A DNA stretch of 64,000 nt from positions 27,804,863-27,868,862 of the forward strand of contig NW_025336481.1 in NCBI RefSeq assembly GCF_004798865.1. Reading direction: 5' to 3'. Shown one piece after another: positions 47,601 through 60,291 of the stretch. A program made the position numbers and the translations under genes. How positions within the stretch are numbered: position 1 is the first letter of the stretch; the number at the start of each line of letters is the position of its first letter. The notes below the pieces were generated by a model. It did not search any database and was not told the origin of the DNA. It saw nothing but the letters and a program-made list of their open reading frames with translations. Source of the stretch: Varanus komodoensis (Eukaryota; Chordata; Lepidosauria; Squamata; Varanidae).

Positions 47601-48145
47601 TATAGTAAGTCCTTGGTGATGTATCTATGAAGTAAATGCCATTATAGAAGTCTTTATAGAAGTTTTACAGTGGCTAGAAACCTGTTTGAAAAGCTCTATA
47701 CCTCTTCCTATCAGGGATATTTCCTGAAATGCCACAGGAGTGATGCCAGATGATGTCAAGCCAGTGACAACTCCTATCCAAAATTTGAGAGAAATGTATA
47801 GTCTTCTCCATGATTTTTTGTGGAAATTCCATTTCACTCACCGAAATCCAGCAAATTTTCAGGACCATGGTTTTGATTCTGGTTTGGAGGCAGAGGCAGT
47901 GATGTCAAAACTAGTTAGTCAAAATTAGCTGTAATCACAAAGTTACTGTGAACAAAACTGAGGATGCAAGTGGAGAGAACTGAGGATATGAGTGGAAGGA
48001 GAAGTATGCAAGTTGAAGAGAGTTTCCCAATAGACAAACAACTTGGTTTGACTTTTAGGTCTGAACTGACCAAACTTGAAGTCAGTGACTAATCAAGTTT
48101 CAAAACCTAAGGTGAGGTAAGTGGCTGTTTTGAGTAGACATAAAG
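44695..48145. other. Non-coding DNA with one GC-richer part
   Basis: The part at about 46.14-46.97 kb starts at a T8/G9 run (46149-46165), is clearly GC-richer than its surroundings, and has an AATAAA at 46941-46946. It is open on both strands for 60-93 codons without a recognisable product. It may be an old LTR-like or other repeat, but no ends could be defined. The rest is ordinary AT-rich DNA. Confidence 0.4.
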
Positions 48146-48384
48146 AGAGCCAGTGTGGTGTAGTGGTTAAGAGCATGGGATTGGGACTCAGACGATCTGG
48201 GTTCTAGTTCCCGCTCAGCCATGGAGCCAACTGGGTGACTTTGGGCCAGTCACAGGCTCTCAGCCCAACCTACCTCACAGGGTTGTTGTTGTGGGGATAA
48301 AATGGAGGAGGAGAATGATGTAAATTGCCTTGAGCCCTTTGTAGGAAAAAGGCAGGATATAAATCAAAAAATAAATAAATAAAT
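48146..48384 (+). mobile_element. tRNA-derived MIR-like SINE, full length
   Basis: 'gagagccagtgtggtgtagt' opens the element. The pol III A box TAGTGGTTAAG lies at 48161-48171 and the B box GGTTCTAGTTC at about 48200-48210. The core follows: 'gactttgggccagtcacagg', 'cctacctcacagggttgttg' and 'ggataaaatggaggagg'. A LINE-like 3' tail, 'ggcaggatataaatc', ends in (AAAT)n. The copy is well preserved, and the tail shows it used an L2/CR1-lineage LINE. Confidence 0.88.
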
Positions 48385-48587
48385 CCAAGCATTTCTTCCT
48401 TGGCCCATGCTAACTGAACCTTGCATTAAAAAAACCTTTAAAGTTCTTTAATATTTCATCCAAATGATAAGTTATGAAAATACAGAACATCATATACATT
48501 TCTTTCACTTGCTTATATCATCAGAATCCAGATGATCTGGTTCAGCCCTTGATATTTTGAGGGCAGAGTGTGTAAAAGCTTGAAGAA

Positions 48588-48638
48588 AGAGGGAGAGGGA
48601 GAGGGAGAGGGAGAGGGAGAGGGAGAGGGAGAGGGAGG
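48588..48638 (+). repeat. (GGGAGA)n microsatellite
   Basis: About eight perfect tandem copies of a purine-only hexamer. It is the second pure polypurine/polypyrimidine tract of about 50 bp in the window. On the minus strand it produces the run of serine/leucine codons in the frame at 48505-48705, which is not a gene. Confidence 0.97.
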
Positions 48639-49395
48639 ACAGATCCTTATATAAATAGAGTGCAGTTATTAACTTGCAGATAAATGCAATGTCTCTGGGT
48701 AGCAAACCTTTACTTCCACATTTTGGGCTAGTTAAATTTGTTCAGAAACCAATCCAATCAAATAGATCCGGAACAGTTACACAGGTAATGAATGCCAAGT
48801 CTATAAACTAACACATATAAATTCAGTTGTTCATTTATGATCATTAAATCAGTTCATGTGCCACCTATTGTAACTGTTAGAACTGGACACAGGCTGAAGG
48901 AAGTATTAAAGGATTTGGATTTAGCTGTAAAGTCCCAGATTGGTCAAACCACAGCCTTGCCAAATGTGGAGGTCCTGGCTGTAATGGAGATTTTAATACT
49001 TTCTAAAGAATAGCAAAAGTGCAGTGAAAGATGGGCTGCCTATCATATAGTGATCATCTTAATTCCTGACAGGCTTAGCTAGGCTCACTTATATTTTATT
49101 CTCTGCTTAGATAGTCATGTGCAAACCAGGTGCATCGCACTGGTTGTGAAGGTTGTGCAATTAAAAATTGTTTTTCTCCTATAATATCCATCAGCAAAAA
49201 CCAGGAATGGTTATTCACACGCAGTGGTATCAGATGGAATGAATGCACCACCAGTGTTGTTGCATGGAGGCAGAAGGAGACCTATCCTGACTTGATGTTA
49301 TGAACTCATGGGCATTGTGGAATGCAAAGTGCACTTGCAGAGGAGCTACCTGGTACATCCATTGAGCTGCTTCTTTTTGGAGCACTGCAACCCAT
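48639..49395. other. Non-coding DNA, nothing recognised
   Basis: No repeat family or exon recognised before the miniature element. Confidence 0.45.
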
Positions 49396-49592
49396 CAGCC
49401 GGATTCAACAACACAATATTCCACATTCAGGGGCTGAGTGTGGGTTGTTCTTGAAATGAGGATTATTCTGTTACCTGCTAATAAGCCTCCAGTTGTTAAT
49501 CATGAAGAACCCATGAAAAGAACTCAGGGATGTTGTTGGGTTATGAACTGTGGATTGTCCACCATGGTTTGTTCTCTTAGCTAGATTTAGAC
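49396..49592 (-). mobile_element. Miniature DNA-transposon-like repeat, copy B
   Basis: Reverse complement aligns with 18453-18640. The ends 'ccggattcaacaacacaata' (left) and the complement of 'gttctcttagctagatttag' then 'acc' (right) form a loose inverted pair. 'ccaccatggtttgttc' sits beside the right end, as in squamate hAT-like miniature elements. Immediately right, 49610-49640 repeats 'tttcaaaaacctgcagttca' then 'acaacaacccacac', a second small piece of the same family. Confidence 0.55.
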
Positions 49593-49749
49593 CAAAGAAT
49601 ACCCCAATAACCCAAATTTCAAAAACCTGCAGTTCAACAACAACCCACACTTATCCTTGTCGTAAGGAAGCACAATGGGGCATTGACTGCCATTGACAGA
49701 ATCTCTTTCAAAGGAAAAGTGGAAAAGAGAGGGAAGCATGCTGAATATG

Positions 49750-49897
49750 AAAAAGGACCCAGGTTCAGTCCCTGCCTTCTCTAGGTATGACCAGAGAATG
49801 GTCCTGCCTACAAAGGAGAGCAATTGCCAGTCAGTGTTGTTAACACTGAGCTTGATGGCCCAATAATCTGACTTGTTTTAAGATAATTTCCTATGTT
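49750..49897 (+). mobile_element. tRNA-derived SINE, 5' truncated
   Basis: 'aaaaggacccaggttcagtc' then 'cctgccttctctaggtatga', 'gcaattgccagtcagtgttg', 'aacactgagcttgatggccc' and 'cctatgttcctatg' match the SINE family at 979-1168 from the B box onward. Confidence 0.75.
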
Positions 49898-50020
49898 CCT
49901 ATGAGATGTATTACCTTTGCATTATTCATAGATCTCATGACACTTGGTCTTGAGCTTGTCTATTTGCACTGAAATAATAAAAAGTAATTTTAATTTTAAA
50001 TTCTGCTATCTTTTCAATGC

Positions 50021-50160
50021 CAGCTAGCTTGCTTGCTTGCTTATTTATTTATTTGATTTATATTCTGCAGTTAATTTGTCCCAAGGACTCTCTAAGTGAA
50101 TTACAAAATTTAAAAGTCCCTCTATGACAAGATATTTAATCAGTTTTAAATAATACATTG
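50021..50160 (-). mobile_element. LINE 3' tail, reversed, with (CTTG)n/(TTTA)n
   Basis: 'ttatttatttatttgattta' followed by 'tattctgcagttaatttgtc', 'ccaaggactctctaagtgaa' and 'ttacaaaatttaaaag' is a degraded, reversed squamate LINE 3' end (family: 'gatttatatcctgcc... ggcggcttacaa'). It is preceded by a (CTTG)n tract at about 50028-50040. The further extent toward 50360 is AT-rich and uncertain. Confidence 0.55.
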
Positions 50161-53100
50161 GGGCAGCTTTTTAATGGGTATTATTGCTTTAATTTGTACT
50201 AGCTATTGCTATTATTTAAATTTGGTTTTAAACCTGGCTTTAAAATTTTGTAGCAATTTTAATGAAGTTTTATCATTATATGTAGGCTATATTGCACTGT
50301 TCTTGTTTTTTTTAAAAAATATGCTATTGTAATTTGGCTAGAGGGTTTTGGCTACTGGATACAGAAATAGGATTTTAAACATGCATAAATAAGATGCAGC
50401 CTTAGATTAATGACACTTTTTTTTAACTCATGCACACACCAGTAAAAGGTAGATGTGTACACAGGCTACAAGTTTTGACTAGGGCCTTGATTAAGTGTTT
50501 TGCAAAATATCATTATTTGGTTTAGACTGTTTTGGAAGCCATCTTCCTTGACTTGAGGATCAAATCAGAGTTGAGATTCAGAAGCTCAAGCCATCAAGTC
50601 TTATACTGATCTTCATGAAAAATTTAAATAATTCCTAAACCCTTTTTCCTAATTATAGGAAGTGGATGAACTAACCAGGTGAGAAGGGATTATGCTTATC
50701 AAACTTGAGGGAAATAGGTGTGTAGGTATTTCTGCCATACTCACAAACATTTTCCAAGAGAGAACAGATTTTTTTTTCATGATAGAATTTGATGATAGTT
50801 TGCAGAGACAGTTAAATTTTCTCAGATAATCTGTCAAGTTTTAGATTCATAGGAGAAGTCTTGATATCCACACACAGAAAATAGTATGCTTAGCTCCCTA
50901 TGTTCCTTGTTGAACATTGTTCTGAAACGGGCTAGAGATGGCCATTAATAATAACACTGCAAGACTTTCGAAGAATATCTATAGCAGTTTGTGTAGAAAA
51001 GGAGTCCTCAGTTTTGGGAGGAGGGTGAGTTATTTGCTTACCCTTCCTTCCATTCTATTCTTAGTTTTTGGGGAAATTGTATGAAAATGGCACACATTAT
51101 AAAAGTGCCTCAGACAAGAAACCTACAAAGTTTGAGAAGGATAGGTGTGAGAGATGGGAAGTTATAAGGCTGATAATGCTAGTTTAAAGATAATGCAATT
51201 TAAAGACTTTTGTATAGTAAAATCTGAAGGCCATCTGTTGATCCCATTCATACTTTCTCTCAAAGCACTATGATTGGAAAAGCCCTGATAAATGAGCAAT
51301 ATGATTAGAAGATAACCTTGTCAGTCCCCCTCTCCTACCAGCATATCGTTGAAGACACACTGTCTGTCTCTCCTTCCACACAGATGTGAACAAAGCCTTC
51401 AGTCCAGCTTCACCTCTGGTCAGTCTGGAGGAAAGTCCACAGCATCTCAGGAAACACCAGAAACAATCTGATTAGACTTAATTTAGTTTGGGCTTCAGGT
51501 TGCCCTAGTATGCACACTTTATTATTCACTTGAGCCTATTCAGTTAATTGCTAGCTACATTATTAAATGCTGTAGGCATGAACTCATGAGAAAAATGGAC
51601 TTATCAATGCATATTACAAAAGCATGAGTCAAAGAAACTGAAATCCAACTTTGATACGTTACAGTGCTATTTAAACATGCAGATGTGAACCTTCAAGTCT
51701 CAGAATGGTAACCTTTCTTCAAGCAATAATTTGCTGATAATTTTGAACTAACCTCAGCTAAATTGGTTCTATATTATTACTGAATACTCTACTTTTATTT
51801 ATTTTATTGTCAAGCTCAGTATTCATCACAGACAAATGGATTTCAGGTGGGTGTTCTTTTGTTTTTAGTCAGCAAAGCATCCAGTGTTTGAAACATAGCA
51901 AGGTTTTTCTTTTCTTTTCTTTTTCTTCTTGGTGAATTAATCAGGCAGGAGATTTTTTCCCCCTTTTGTTCTTGTCAGAATTACTACATTAGTAACACAG
52001 AAGTAGGCAGATGTTTGAAGTACAGAGAATTTCTAAATGCAGGGGGAAGTGTAATAGATTGTATAGTTTGTACACTGTGCGTAGTTTGGCATTGTGTAGA
52101 GGATGAATGGGAGAGCATGAAATCAGATTCAAAACAAAAAAAACAGTTGGGGAGAAGATTTTCTTTTATCTTTTCCTCCCAGCAGTGTGATCTTGATGGT
52201 AGTTGTCTGCCCGAATCTCCTGTTTATATTAGGAAATGCTAGTTAAACTTTTTAGTTTATTTTTATTTAACAACAACAACAACAACCACACATTTAAACT
52301 ATTTTCTGTCTAAACATATATAGGATTGCACTCTTAATTCCAGTAACTAAGCATTAGGAGAGGGATTTTGACATTTTAGAATGGAGAAGAAAGAAGAAAA
52401 GAAAGGATCAAATGATCAAAGGTAGCAAAAAAGGAGGTAGATCCTGTAAAAGAGCCTTCTGGTAGAGACACAGGCAGGGCGGCGATGCCATATGGAGAAT
52501 TCAGTAGGACCAGATTGGAATCCCAAAGAGCTAGATTTGGTTCCTGGGACTGTATCTCTGCACACATGCTGTAATTAAACAAATGACCAAATGACCAAAA
52601 AACCTTTAAAATTAATCTTCCTGTGAATGCTAAAAATTTGCTTTTGCATATTATGCCAGGGACTTTCTCAAAGAACATATCATGTTTACTGCAGCAAGAA
52701 TTACAATTGCTTCTAATTGGAAAACAGCAGAACGTCCAACAATGGAAGATTGGAAAACAAGTTGCCTGACTAGGCAGTGATGGCCAAACCAACTAATTAC
52801 ATAAACAGAAGATCTATCTGATTTGATGATAAATGGAATTTTACTGGATGCAGTTTAATAACTACAGAACAAAGCTCATAAAAATATTGTTGATGATTCA
52901 TAATTGACTTGAAGTGATTGGAAAATTTATCAGTTTAGAGAATTGTAATTATTATTACTTTTTTGCATGTTCCAACAAAGTATTGATTGACAGAAAGAAT
53001 GTATGTTATAATTGTGTAAGACCCCTTGGGTTCTTAGTTCTCCTTCACCTTTTTATTTCTCATTTCTGTACTCTATTTCTTTTAAGAAAACAAAAAAAAT

Positions 53101-54746
53101 ATATTTTAAAAATGACCTATGGTCCTGATCATGAGAGGGTTCAGCTACAGAGGGATAGCCAGAGAGCAGCAAATGATGTCCTTTCTGGTCCACTCTGCAA
53201 GTATATGGCCCAGCCTTTATTTTGGCACCTGGGAAGAAAATTCCACAGGCTAAGTGCTTAGCTTTTACACTTTCTGCAGCTTTTCCCCTCTGCAAGGCTG
53301 GAGACTTATTTAAATGGTTTGCCATGGAATCCAATGAATCCTAATAAATTCCAGAAGGAGGGGCATTCTGATGGGGGTGCTGGGTACTCCTGTCTATATT
53401 GTTCAGGTTCTAGTGGAAGAATCAGTAATACAGCAAGCTAGGGATATGTAAGGAACCCATTTTGGGAGTGGGAATCCATTAGATTCCCTGGGCTCAGTCC
53501 ATCTTCCCGGTGCCGTGAATATGAATTCCTGGTGTGTGCACTGAGGATTTGTGTAGCGCTCTCAGGAATCGAGTCCACCATGGCTGCTGCACTTGTGACA
53601 TTCCTCTTCCATGCACATGTCATTTTCTTTGTTTGTGCTGCATGGGGCACAGAAGAAGGAGATTGGTTGCACAAATGGGGTTCCATGAATGTTCACAGAC
53701 TTCCTCTTCCTCAGCTCACTTTATAAGACAGAACAGTACAAGAGAGAAAAGTGCTCAAACTGAAAAGAGACAGCTTCCATGGAACTTTGTTGCAACCCTA
53801 GAGTGAATTAGTGCCTGAAAGGTCTTGAAAGCATACCAAGGCCTCTTGGGACACATCCCGGAGTGGCCTGTCCCCATCATTCTCCAGATAAAAGCATGCT
53901 TTTGCAGTGAAAAGGAAGCTGCTTACCTTACCCAAACTGACTCATTCCTAGGAAAAAGGAAAAGGAGTCTGGGTGGGCCTGTGGGAAAGAAAGCACTTAT
54001 TTATTTATGTAACTTTATGTAACATATAAAATCCATGGTGAGAAGAGTTGTCATTTGTTCTCATCCTTTGGGAAGAATTGTGTCACTCATCCAGGCGCCT
54101 TTGGAAGCCCACATACAACGGAAAAGTAGGCATTATTTTGTTTGTTTCTTAATATTCTATATCCATATATCATCATTGGAATGCATCCAGGTGAACATTG
54201 GTTACAGATTATTTATCAAGCCCACTCAGTAGTGCCTAAGGTGGCCAAAAGGCCTTGTTGATTTCCTCCATTGCATCTTCACAGCATCATCCCGCCGAGC
54301 TGTTCTCAATGGGGAGCAATCTATTATGGTCTGGCCTTGGGAAGGAATTGATCATTACCCTGACAACTTGCTATGACAAACTTGCAATCCATTTAGTGTA
54401 TAATATTTCCTACATCTGCTATGATTGCCAGATGTTCTATTACTGGATATATCCAGAGCATGTCTGCACCAGTAGTAACATGAATTTCAGCTGCTATGGC
54501 CTGAAGGTGCACATTTGGCCCTGGGATAAGTTTGGTTGGACACCTGCATGCTTCTTCCTTATTCTCTCTGCCTTCTTACAACTAATAAAGAGGTGGCGGT
54601 TGGTTGTGCTGAGGAAGACAGACATTCTTCCATGGGGGAGGGATCAGTACCAGCCTCTGGGCAGGGAGGGGCAGGGACAAGAAAAGGCTTTGATAATCAT
54701 CTGGTGTATTGACTTGGAGATAACTGTAAAAAATATAAGTACATGC
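50161..54746. other. Non-coding DNA
   Basis: A pyrimidine tract at about 51907-51936 and (AAC)n at 52268-52287. The 138-codon minus frame at 52376-52792 and the 165-codon frame at 54255-54752 carry no recognisable domain. 53.44-53.73 kb is GC-richer and overlaps open frames on both strands, but is unassigned. Confidence 0.45.
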
Positions 54747-55110
54747 TGGTAGTGTTTGAATGGCTGCAGTGGTTTCTGGGTGGAATCCCAGGTTCTTCAG
54801 TATTTAGGGCAGAAGACCCAAAGGAATTTTCCCTCCTGCCTAGATCATTAGGCCAACTGTTTCTTTGTCTTGCTGCCTCCTTTGAACTGAATGGCACCCT
54901 TCTTGGGCAATGTACTCTCCAAGGATGTCTAGTACCTACACTGCTAGCTTTTTGGTACCAGGTGAAGACATTCCTTTCCTTTCTGCAAGTGCTGATTCTA
55001 CAGTTTGAATTTGGCTGTAGACAGCTGATTGCATACCACTTTTAATCTTTTATCATGTAATCAGCCCAGATAAATTTTTGCTGTTGGGAAGAATAAAAAC
55101 AATGAATCAA
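54747..55110 (+). mobile_element. L2/CR1-lineage LINE, C-terminal ORF2 end and 3' UTR
   Basis: 'tttttggtaccaggtgaaga' then 'cattcctttcctttctgcaa' corresponds to the FRYQVKTFLFxQA-type end of L2-like ORF2 in squamates; the frame here (54743-55045) reads FWYQVKTFLSFLQVL. It ends with an AT-rich tail, 'aataaaaacaatgaatcaat', and 'gaataaa'. Upstream 'tccctcctgcctagatcatt' fits the preceding part. Strongly diverged; 5' limit approximate. Confidence 0.6.
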
Positions 55111-58100
55111 TGAATAAACCAACACATCAATCCATCACAAATAGCATTATTTTCCTAGAAAGGCAAATGTTTTCTGGAATAGAAAAGTCCACCAAACAGC
55201 AGAACATCTCAAGGGAAGGGACCCATGAACCTCATGTGGCAAAAAATTCATCCCAGTTAGATATCACCCTGAGCTTTAGGAAAACCAGCTGTAGCCTACA
55301 ACATGTTTTGATTAAAATTAAGCTGGGCATAATATATAGGCATCACAGGCTTAGAGCAAGAGGAACAGGCACAAGATTGAAATTGTCACTAATAAAAGTC
55401 TGTGGTTTCTGCCAGCTTATATCTTCTGTAAAATTTACCATAAATGAAACTGAGCCACATTTTCTTTTCTTTTTTTTCCTTTTTATTTCAAGGATAGTAT
55501 ACACTGTATTTCAAATGAAAACCATCCTGAACTGTGGGATAAAAAATATTTTACTTATAAGAACCTCATAAGTTAGTTAAATATTTATAATGGCGAGATT
55601 TATACTTTTAAATTGCAGGATCTAATATAAGTAAAGGTATTTCTCAAACAGATGTAGCTGTATTTATACAATAAGGTCTTTTTCAATGGCCTCTTTAGGT
55701 TGCATAAGCAGAACTTCTCTCCAGTTCTGGAGGGAATATGCTTCCATGTACCCAGAGAACAGAGAACATAAAGGAAGGAAGGCTCTTTCTTTTCACTAAT
55801 GCCCTACTGTAGAATCTCTGGTAGGTGAGAACTGACCAGTATCCCATGAAAAGTGTTATTTCAGATGTACATGTCAGAGGTAGTTACAAGGTGCTAAAGC
55901 ACTGCTGAGATGGGAATGCCTGAGGTTGGAGATAGGGGTCATAGGGTGAGAAGAAAATGTTATAAAACTCTTTCATGCTTTCCAAGAAACACTACTAAGA
56001 AAGTCTTATAGACGCTTCCTCTACATCACCTTGTTTCTAAACTATTTCTCAGCAGAGCACTCTTTTGGCTCAAATGAATCGAGGTCTCATTATGGGTATA
56101 AGTAATTAGCCAATTCATAAACATGGTCATTTGCCAAATGACTGCTTCTATTTTTAAGTCATGGGAGACCTCCCATTCATCACTGTAGTGAATAAATAAT
56201 ATTTTAGGAAAGGTCTGCTCCTAACTTGAGCCAAAATTGCAGATGCTATTTCAATTTCATATGTTCTTCAAAGTGTAACCAAGGAGTGCAACCAAGTAAG
56301 CAGTCATATTTACTAATCCCAGCATCTGGCAGGTGCCCGGGGTGGGGAGGACTTTAAATCACCCCAACATTACCTAATATACAAAAATATAATTTGCCAG
56401 CACATTAGAAGCTTATTCTGAATGTCCCAGAGAGCCATGTAGTGTTTTAAATTTTTGTTTGCCTTCCCACTGGCTTCAGAATAGGCCCTTCCTGTCCAGT
56501 CTCTGGTCATTGTTTAAGAAATTCATAACAGAACATTTATTAGATGTCTTTATCAAGTCCAGTCTTCTCCCACAAGGTGGCTCCTCCTCCTCCTCTCCCA
56601 TATCTTGATGCTGTGACCACAAAGGATTACACACCTTCAGCTCATTGCTGTTTTGTAGTGGTTCTCTTCAGGCATTCAAAATCTATTCTCTCTCCATATA
56701 CTATAATCTTTGACTTCTCTGAGTTGATTGGGAAGATCCAAAGAGGAAGTATAATTTAATTTAGCTGGAAGTGAGTACCATATGCAATGAGAATGGGAAC
56801 CTTGACTGTCCAATATTGTAACCATATGAAGTAAAATGTGGTTACACTTCTACTATCCATCCACATCAACATGGGGACGGAAGAACTGTAGCAGGTGGAG
56901 CCAATGCATCCATCCCCATCTGCTCTTCATGGATGCAGATTTCAAAGACCTGAATATGACTTCCTGACAGCCTGAAAACTTGAATCAGAAAACACCTATG
57001 AAAGAGAACTACCCTACATCTGCTTGTGAAGGTGCCTCCAAGCCTTATTCTCCACCAGTACCTCTGCGAAGGGATGGGATATGGATTTATATGTGTCACA
57101 TTTTAATGCAAACTTATTTAGCTTTGCACTTCTGGATCAATGCATGAGTTGAAACTCTGTTATTTTTTGCAATTCATGCACCAATGAAATTTGCAGTTCT
57201 AACAAAAAAATTTGCACAAAAATACATAATGAAAATATCTTTGAAAATTGTGCCTACTGGGCAAATTTATTAACAAAGATGTATGCATTTGTTTTCTTTA
57301 TTATTAGGAGAAATATACACTAAATGCCTATAAAGAGTCATGCATTAAAAAAAAGTTCTTTATATTCAGGATAAACCAAACAACTGGAAAAAATGAAGAA
57401 GTGCTAGAAAATAAAATTGAAAGCTCTATCCATCCTTAGTCATGATTAATGTATCCAATGTCAGTGAATTTGACAGCTGCTTGATCTACAGACATTTTCA
57501 GAGGGTATCATCTTTCTCTGTACTTTTTTCTCTGCAAACTTCAGCTGTTGATAAATGTGGATGGAGATGCTTCCAAAAGTACAGAAGCATGTTGAGCTGG
57601 ATTTTTCTAGTTGATGGCAATACAGTCTGTCTTCATTTGGCCAAGTGGTCAACAATGGCCTAGTCTGTCTGCACTTCTTGGGCTAACATGAGTACATTTT
57701 TGTAGCTGCTACATTTAGAACCCTTTAACTTTTACTTCTGAGGCTCCCTTTGGACTTCTGACATTTTTAGCTATATAATCAAAGTAATACTGCAATGTAC
57801 CCCTGATTAATAACTAGGAACTTTCTTTGCCTGTAAAGGTAGCAGAAAATCATTAGAACAGATTAACTGTGATTATTAGACTATTACTTGCCTTCTCATT
57901 TCATAGTATGAAACATAAACTTTGATTCATTGCAATTCATTCTTATTAGCTGTTATATTTTTCTTCAAATGTCATAAATACATTCACTATTCATGGAAAG
58001 TATATATGAATTAAAATATAGCTCCTCTTAAAGTCTACATAGAACAAATTAGAAACTAAAGGATGTCAGTTTATACAGAGGATGTCAGAGGAGAGGTTGT

Positions 58101-58149
58101 ATAATTTATGAACTCTGCAAGCTACAGTCACCAAATTTGAAATGGATTT
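55111..58149. other. AT-rich non-coding DNA
   Basis: The 153-codon frame at 55110-55571 begins in the LINE tail and shows no domain. 57.7-58.05 kb is repeat-free and AT-rich. No exon recognised. Confidence 0.45.
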
Positions 58150-58445
58150 TTTCACATATATACTGATGGGGTCGCAAATGACAGTGACTAATCAGGAAAG
58201 AGATCTTGGAGCCATGTCAGATAGTTCAATAAAACTGCCTACTCAGTATGTGGCAACTATGAAAATGGCAATCTCAGCTAGGGATTATCAGGGAAAGGGT
58301 TTAAAATATAACTGCCAGGATCTTAATACCATTATATGAATATATGGTGTGGTTGAAACAATATCCACAGCTTTGGTTGCCCCATCTCAGAAAGAACATT
58401 GCAAAGCTGTAAGAGAAGAAGAAAAGAATACTTAAGATGTTGAGC
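58150..58445 (+). mobile_element. CR1 LINE ORF2 (RT C-terminal region) fragment
   Basis: The frame at 58142-58339 contains VTNQERDLGAMSDSSIK, the conserved CR1 ORF2 segment (VTEQERDLGVxVDSSLK type), followed by degraded 'gggattatcagggaaagggt', 'ccacagctttggttgcccca' and 'tctcagaaagaacattgcaa'. It covers the stretch between the reverse transcriptase and the C-terminal end. Truncated at both ends. Confidence 0.8.
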
Positions 58446-60290
58446 CCCTTTGATAAAGGGGGAGGTCATTTTGCCCATTTGAGGGATTTTAGATTAAGGG
58501 ATGTGAAGGACTGGCAGGGCTTGCTGTCTTTTATCCAGTTCCTACTGGACCCCTTACTGGGTTGCCAGAAAACTCCATGATCTCTGTGTTACAGATCCAA
58601 GCAAACTAAGGAGTGAAGTAGTCAAGTCATCTGAATAAATATCATAATGAATGTATCTATAGTTGTATAAATGCATCCATGGAGAAGCTGCAGTAGGCTC
58701 TGGATCACAGAAAAGAAATAGAGAAGGGAAAATATTTTTCCTCTTCCTGTCTAGATTGTGATTAAAAAATATATTTATAATCCAACTTTCTTCAATCATG
58801 GAATTCAAGGAGAATAGATCTGGTTTCCAGGTGTTCTTTCATCCAGGCACCAACCAGACCCAAATTTGCTTAGCTACAGCAAGGTGGCTGCATTATGTCT
58901 GCAAGACCACAAACATGCAGTTCTCATTGAAAAATGTGCTCATATTAGCACTGGAGCTATTCCTTGAAGTTCAAAGAACTGTGTGGGATAAACATTTTTT
59001 TTTTCCCTTAGAATCATGGCAAGGAGAGGAGATGAACATCCTCAACCCATCCCTCATGGTGCTGAGATAGCTAAGGTTTCCGCACAACTGCTACCTTCAT
59101 AATGTAACATGTACTTTAATTAATTCCACTCAATTAATATTACAGTTAATTTGGTGCTAACTGGAGATGTGAGGATTGTGTTAAATCTTATCCATCTGTA
59201 TTTGCTTCAGATGGTTGGTAATCTTTTGTTCTGTCATCCACTTATTGCTTGAATTGGAAGATCCATCAAGAGGGAAAGTCCTCAAAAGTGCATTTTCTCT
59301 TCTGTAAAGAGATCAAATCCTAGCAAAAGCAGTTTTGCTAGCTAAATCCTTTGCTACTGTGCTAAATTAAATGTCACAGTTTCTGCTCAATCACTGCTAT
59401 CCTTTTGCAGTATCTAGAGTAAATTAAATATATACATTTCTAGGAGATAAGACAGAAAATAATTTCCTATGGGAAGCTAACCTTCAACAAAATTAGCAAA
59501 GTAAAACATTAACAGGGTTCTGAAACTTCAGGAAGATTAATTAAACAAATGAGGATCTTTCAGCTAGGCACAGTATCAGGAAAATTATCCAGTTAAGGAT
59601 TTGTCAAGGTATTTAGAACTGTAGAGCCAAGATGTAACTGTTCACACTATGGCAATATGACACAGCAGCTGGAATCATAGGGAGCTTCCATAATTTGAGC
59701 CAGGCCATTACTCCAACTGCAGCAATGTTGCCAACACTGGCTGGCAGGCTATCCCCAGGACTTTGGATAAGGATAAGTATGGCAGGGACGATTCCTGGAA
59801 CTTTGTATATAAACACGTGCTGTACTGTAGAAACCTACATACGGTGGTGTCATATCCTTGGTAGTTAAATTTAAGACTCTCAGTTTGTAATACCATCAAC
59901 TTAATTGAGTAGAATGTCTCTTTTTGACTTTCAGTAGGCAGGACAAAAACTAATTTCTACCTTTTTCCTTGAGGGTCCTTTTGTTTACTAAAAATAAAAG
60001 TAAAAACCAGAAATGGCAATGCTGCCTGATAATAGTATTTGTATGGTTAGAGTTCTTACCATTAGAGCATATCATAAGCTTCAAAACTGCTGCCTTCTTA
60101 CATTCAACCTCTATCTCATATCTAGCAAAAATAAGACACAAATATGTTTTATTGTCTTACCTTACATTTTCCATGCAGAAGACCCTCTTTCCCTATTCTG
60201 AAAAACACGTAATATTAGCTATCACAGAAAAAAGATGCAGTAAGGCAGTCCCAAAAATTTTAGTTACTTGCACTAAAATGGTTAAAGGGC
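58446..60290. other. Non-coding DNA, nothing recognised
   Basis: No element recognised. The frame at 59969-60535, the longest in the window (188 codons), runs into the minus-strand CR1 and is antisense to it in its second half. Confidence 0.5.
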
Positions 60291-60291
60291 T

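Noticed and set aside
48161-48210. A and B boxes suggesting a tRNA gene
   Set aside because: They belong to a tRNA-derived SINE with a LINE-type tail; no cloverleaf with an acceptor stem is present. The same holds for 979-1168.
22971-53497. Identical 15-mer 'attccctgggctcag' at 22971-22985 and 53483-53497, both in GC-richer blocks
   Set aside because: One or two shared 15-mers are expected by chance in 64 kb, and the flanks do not align convincingly.
54255-54752. 165-codon frame
   Set aside because: Tryptophan/cysteine-scattered composition, no domain, no splice or conservation evidence; it runs up to an L2-like LINE remnant.
55110-55571. 153-codon frame
   Set aside because: Starts in the tail of a LINE, no recognisable domain, includes a poly-phenylalanine run from a T-rich tract.
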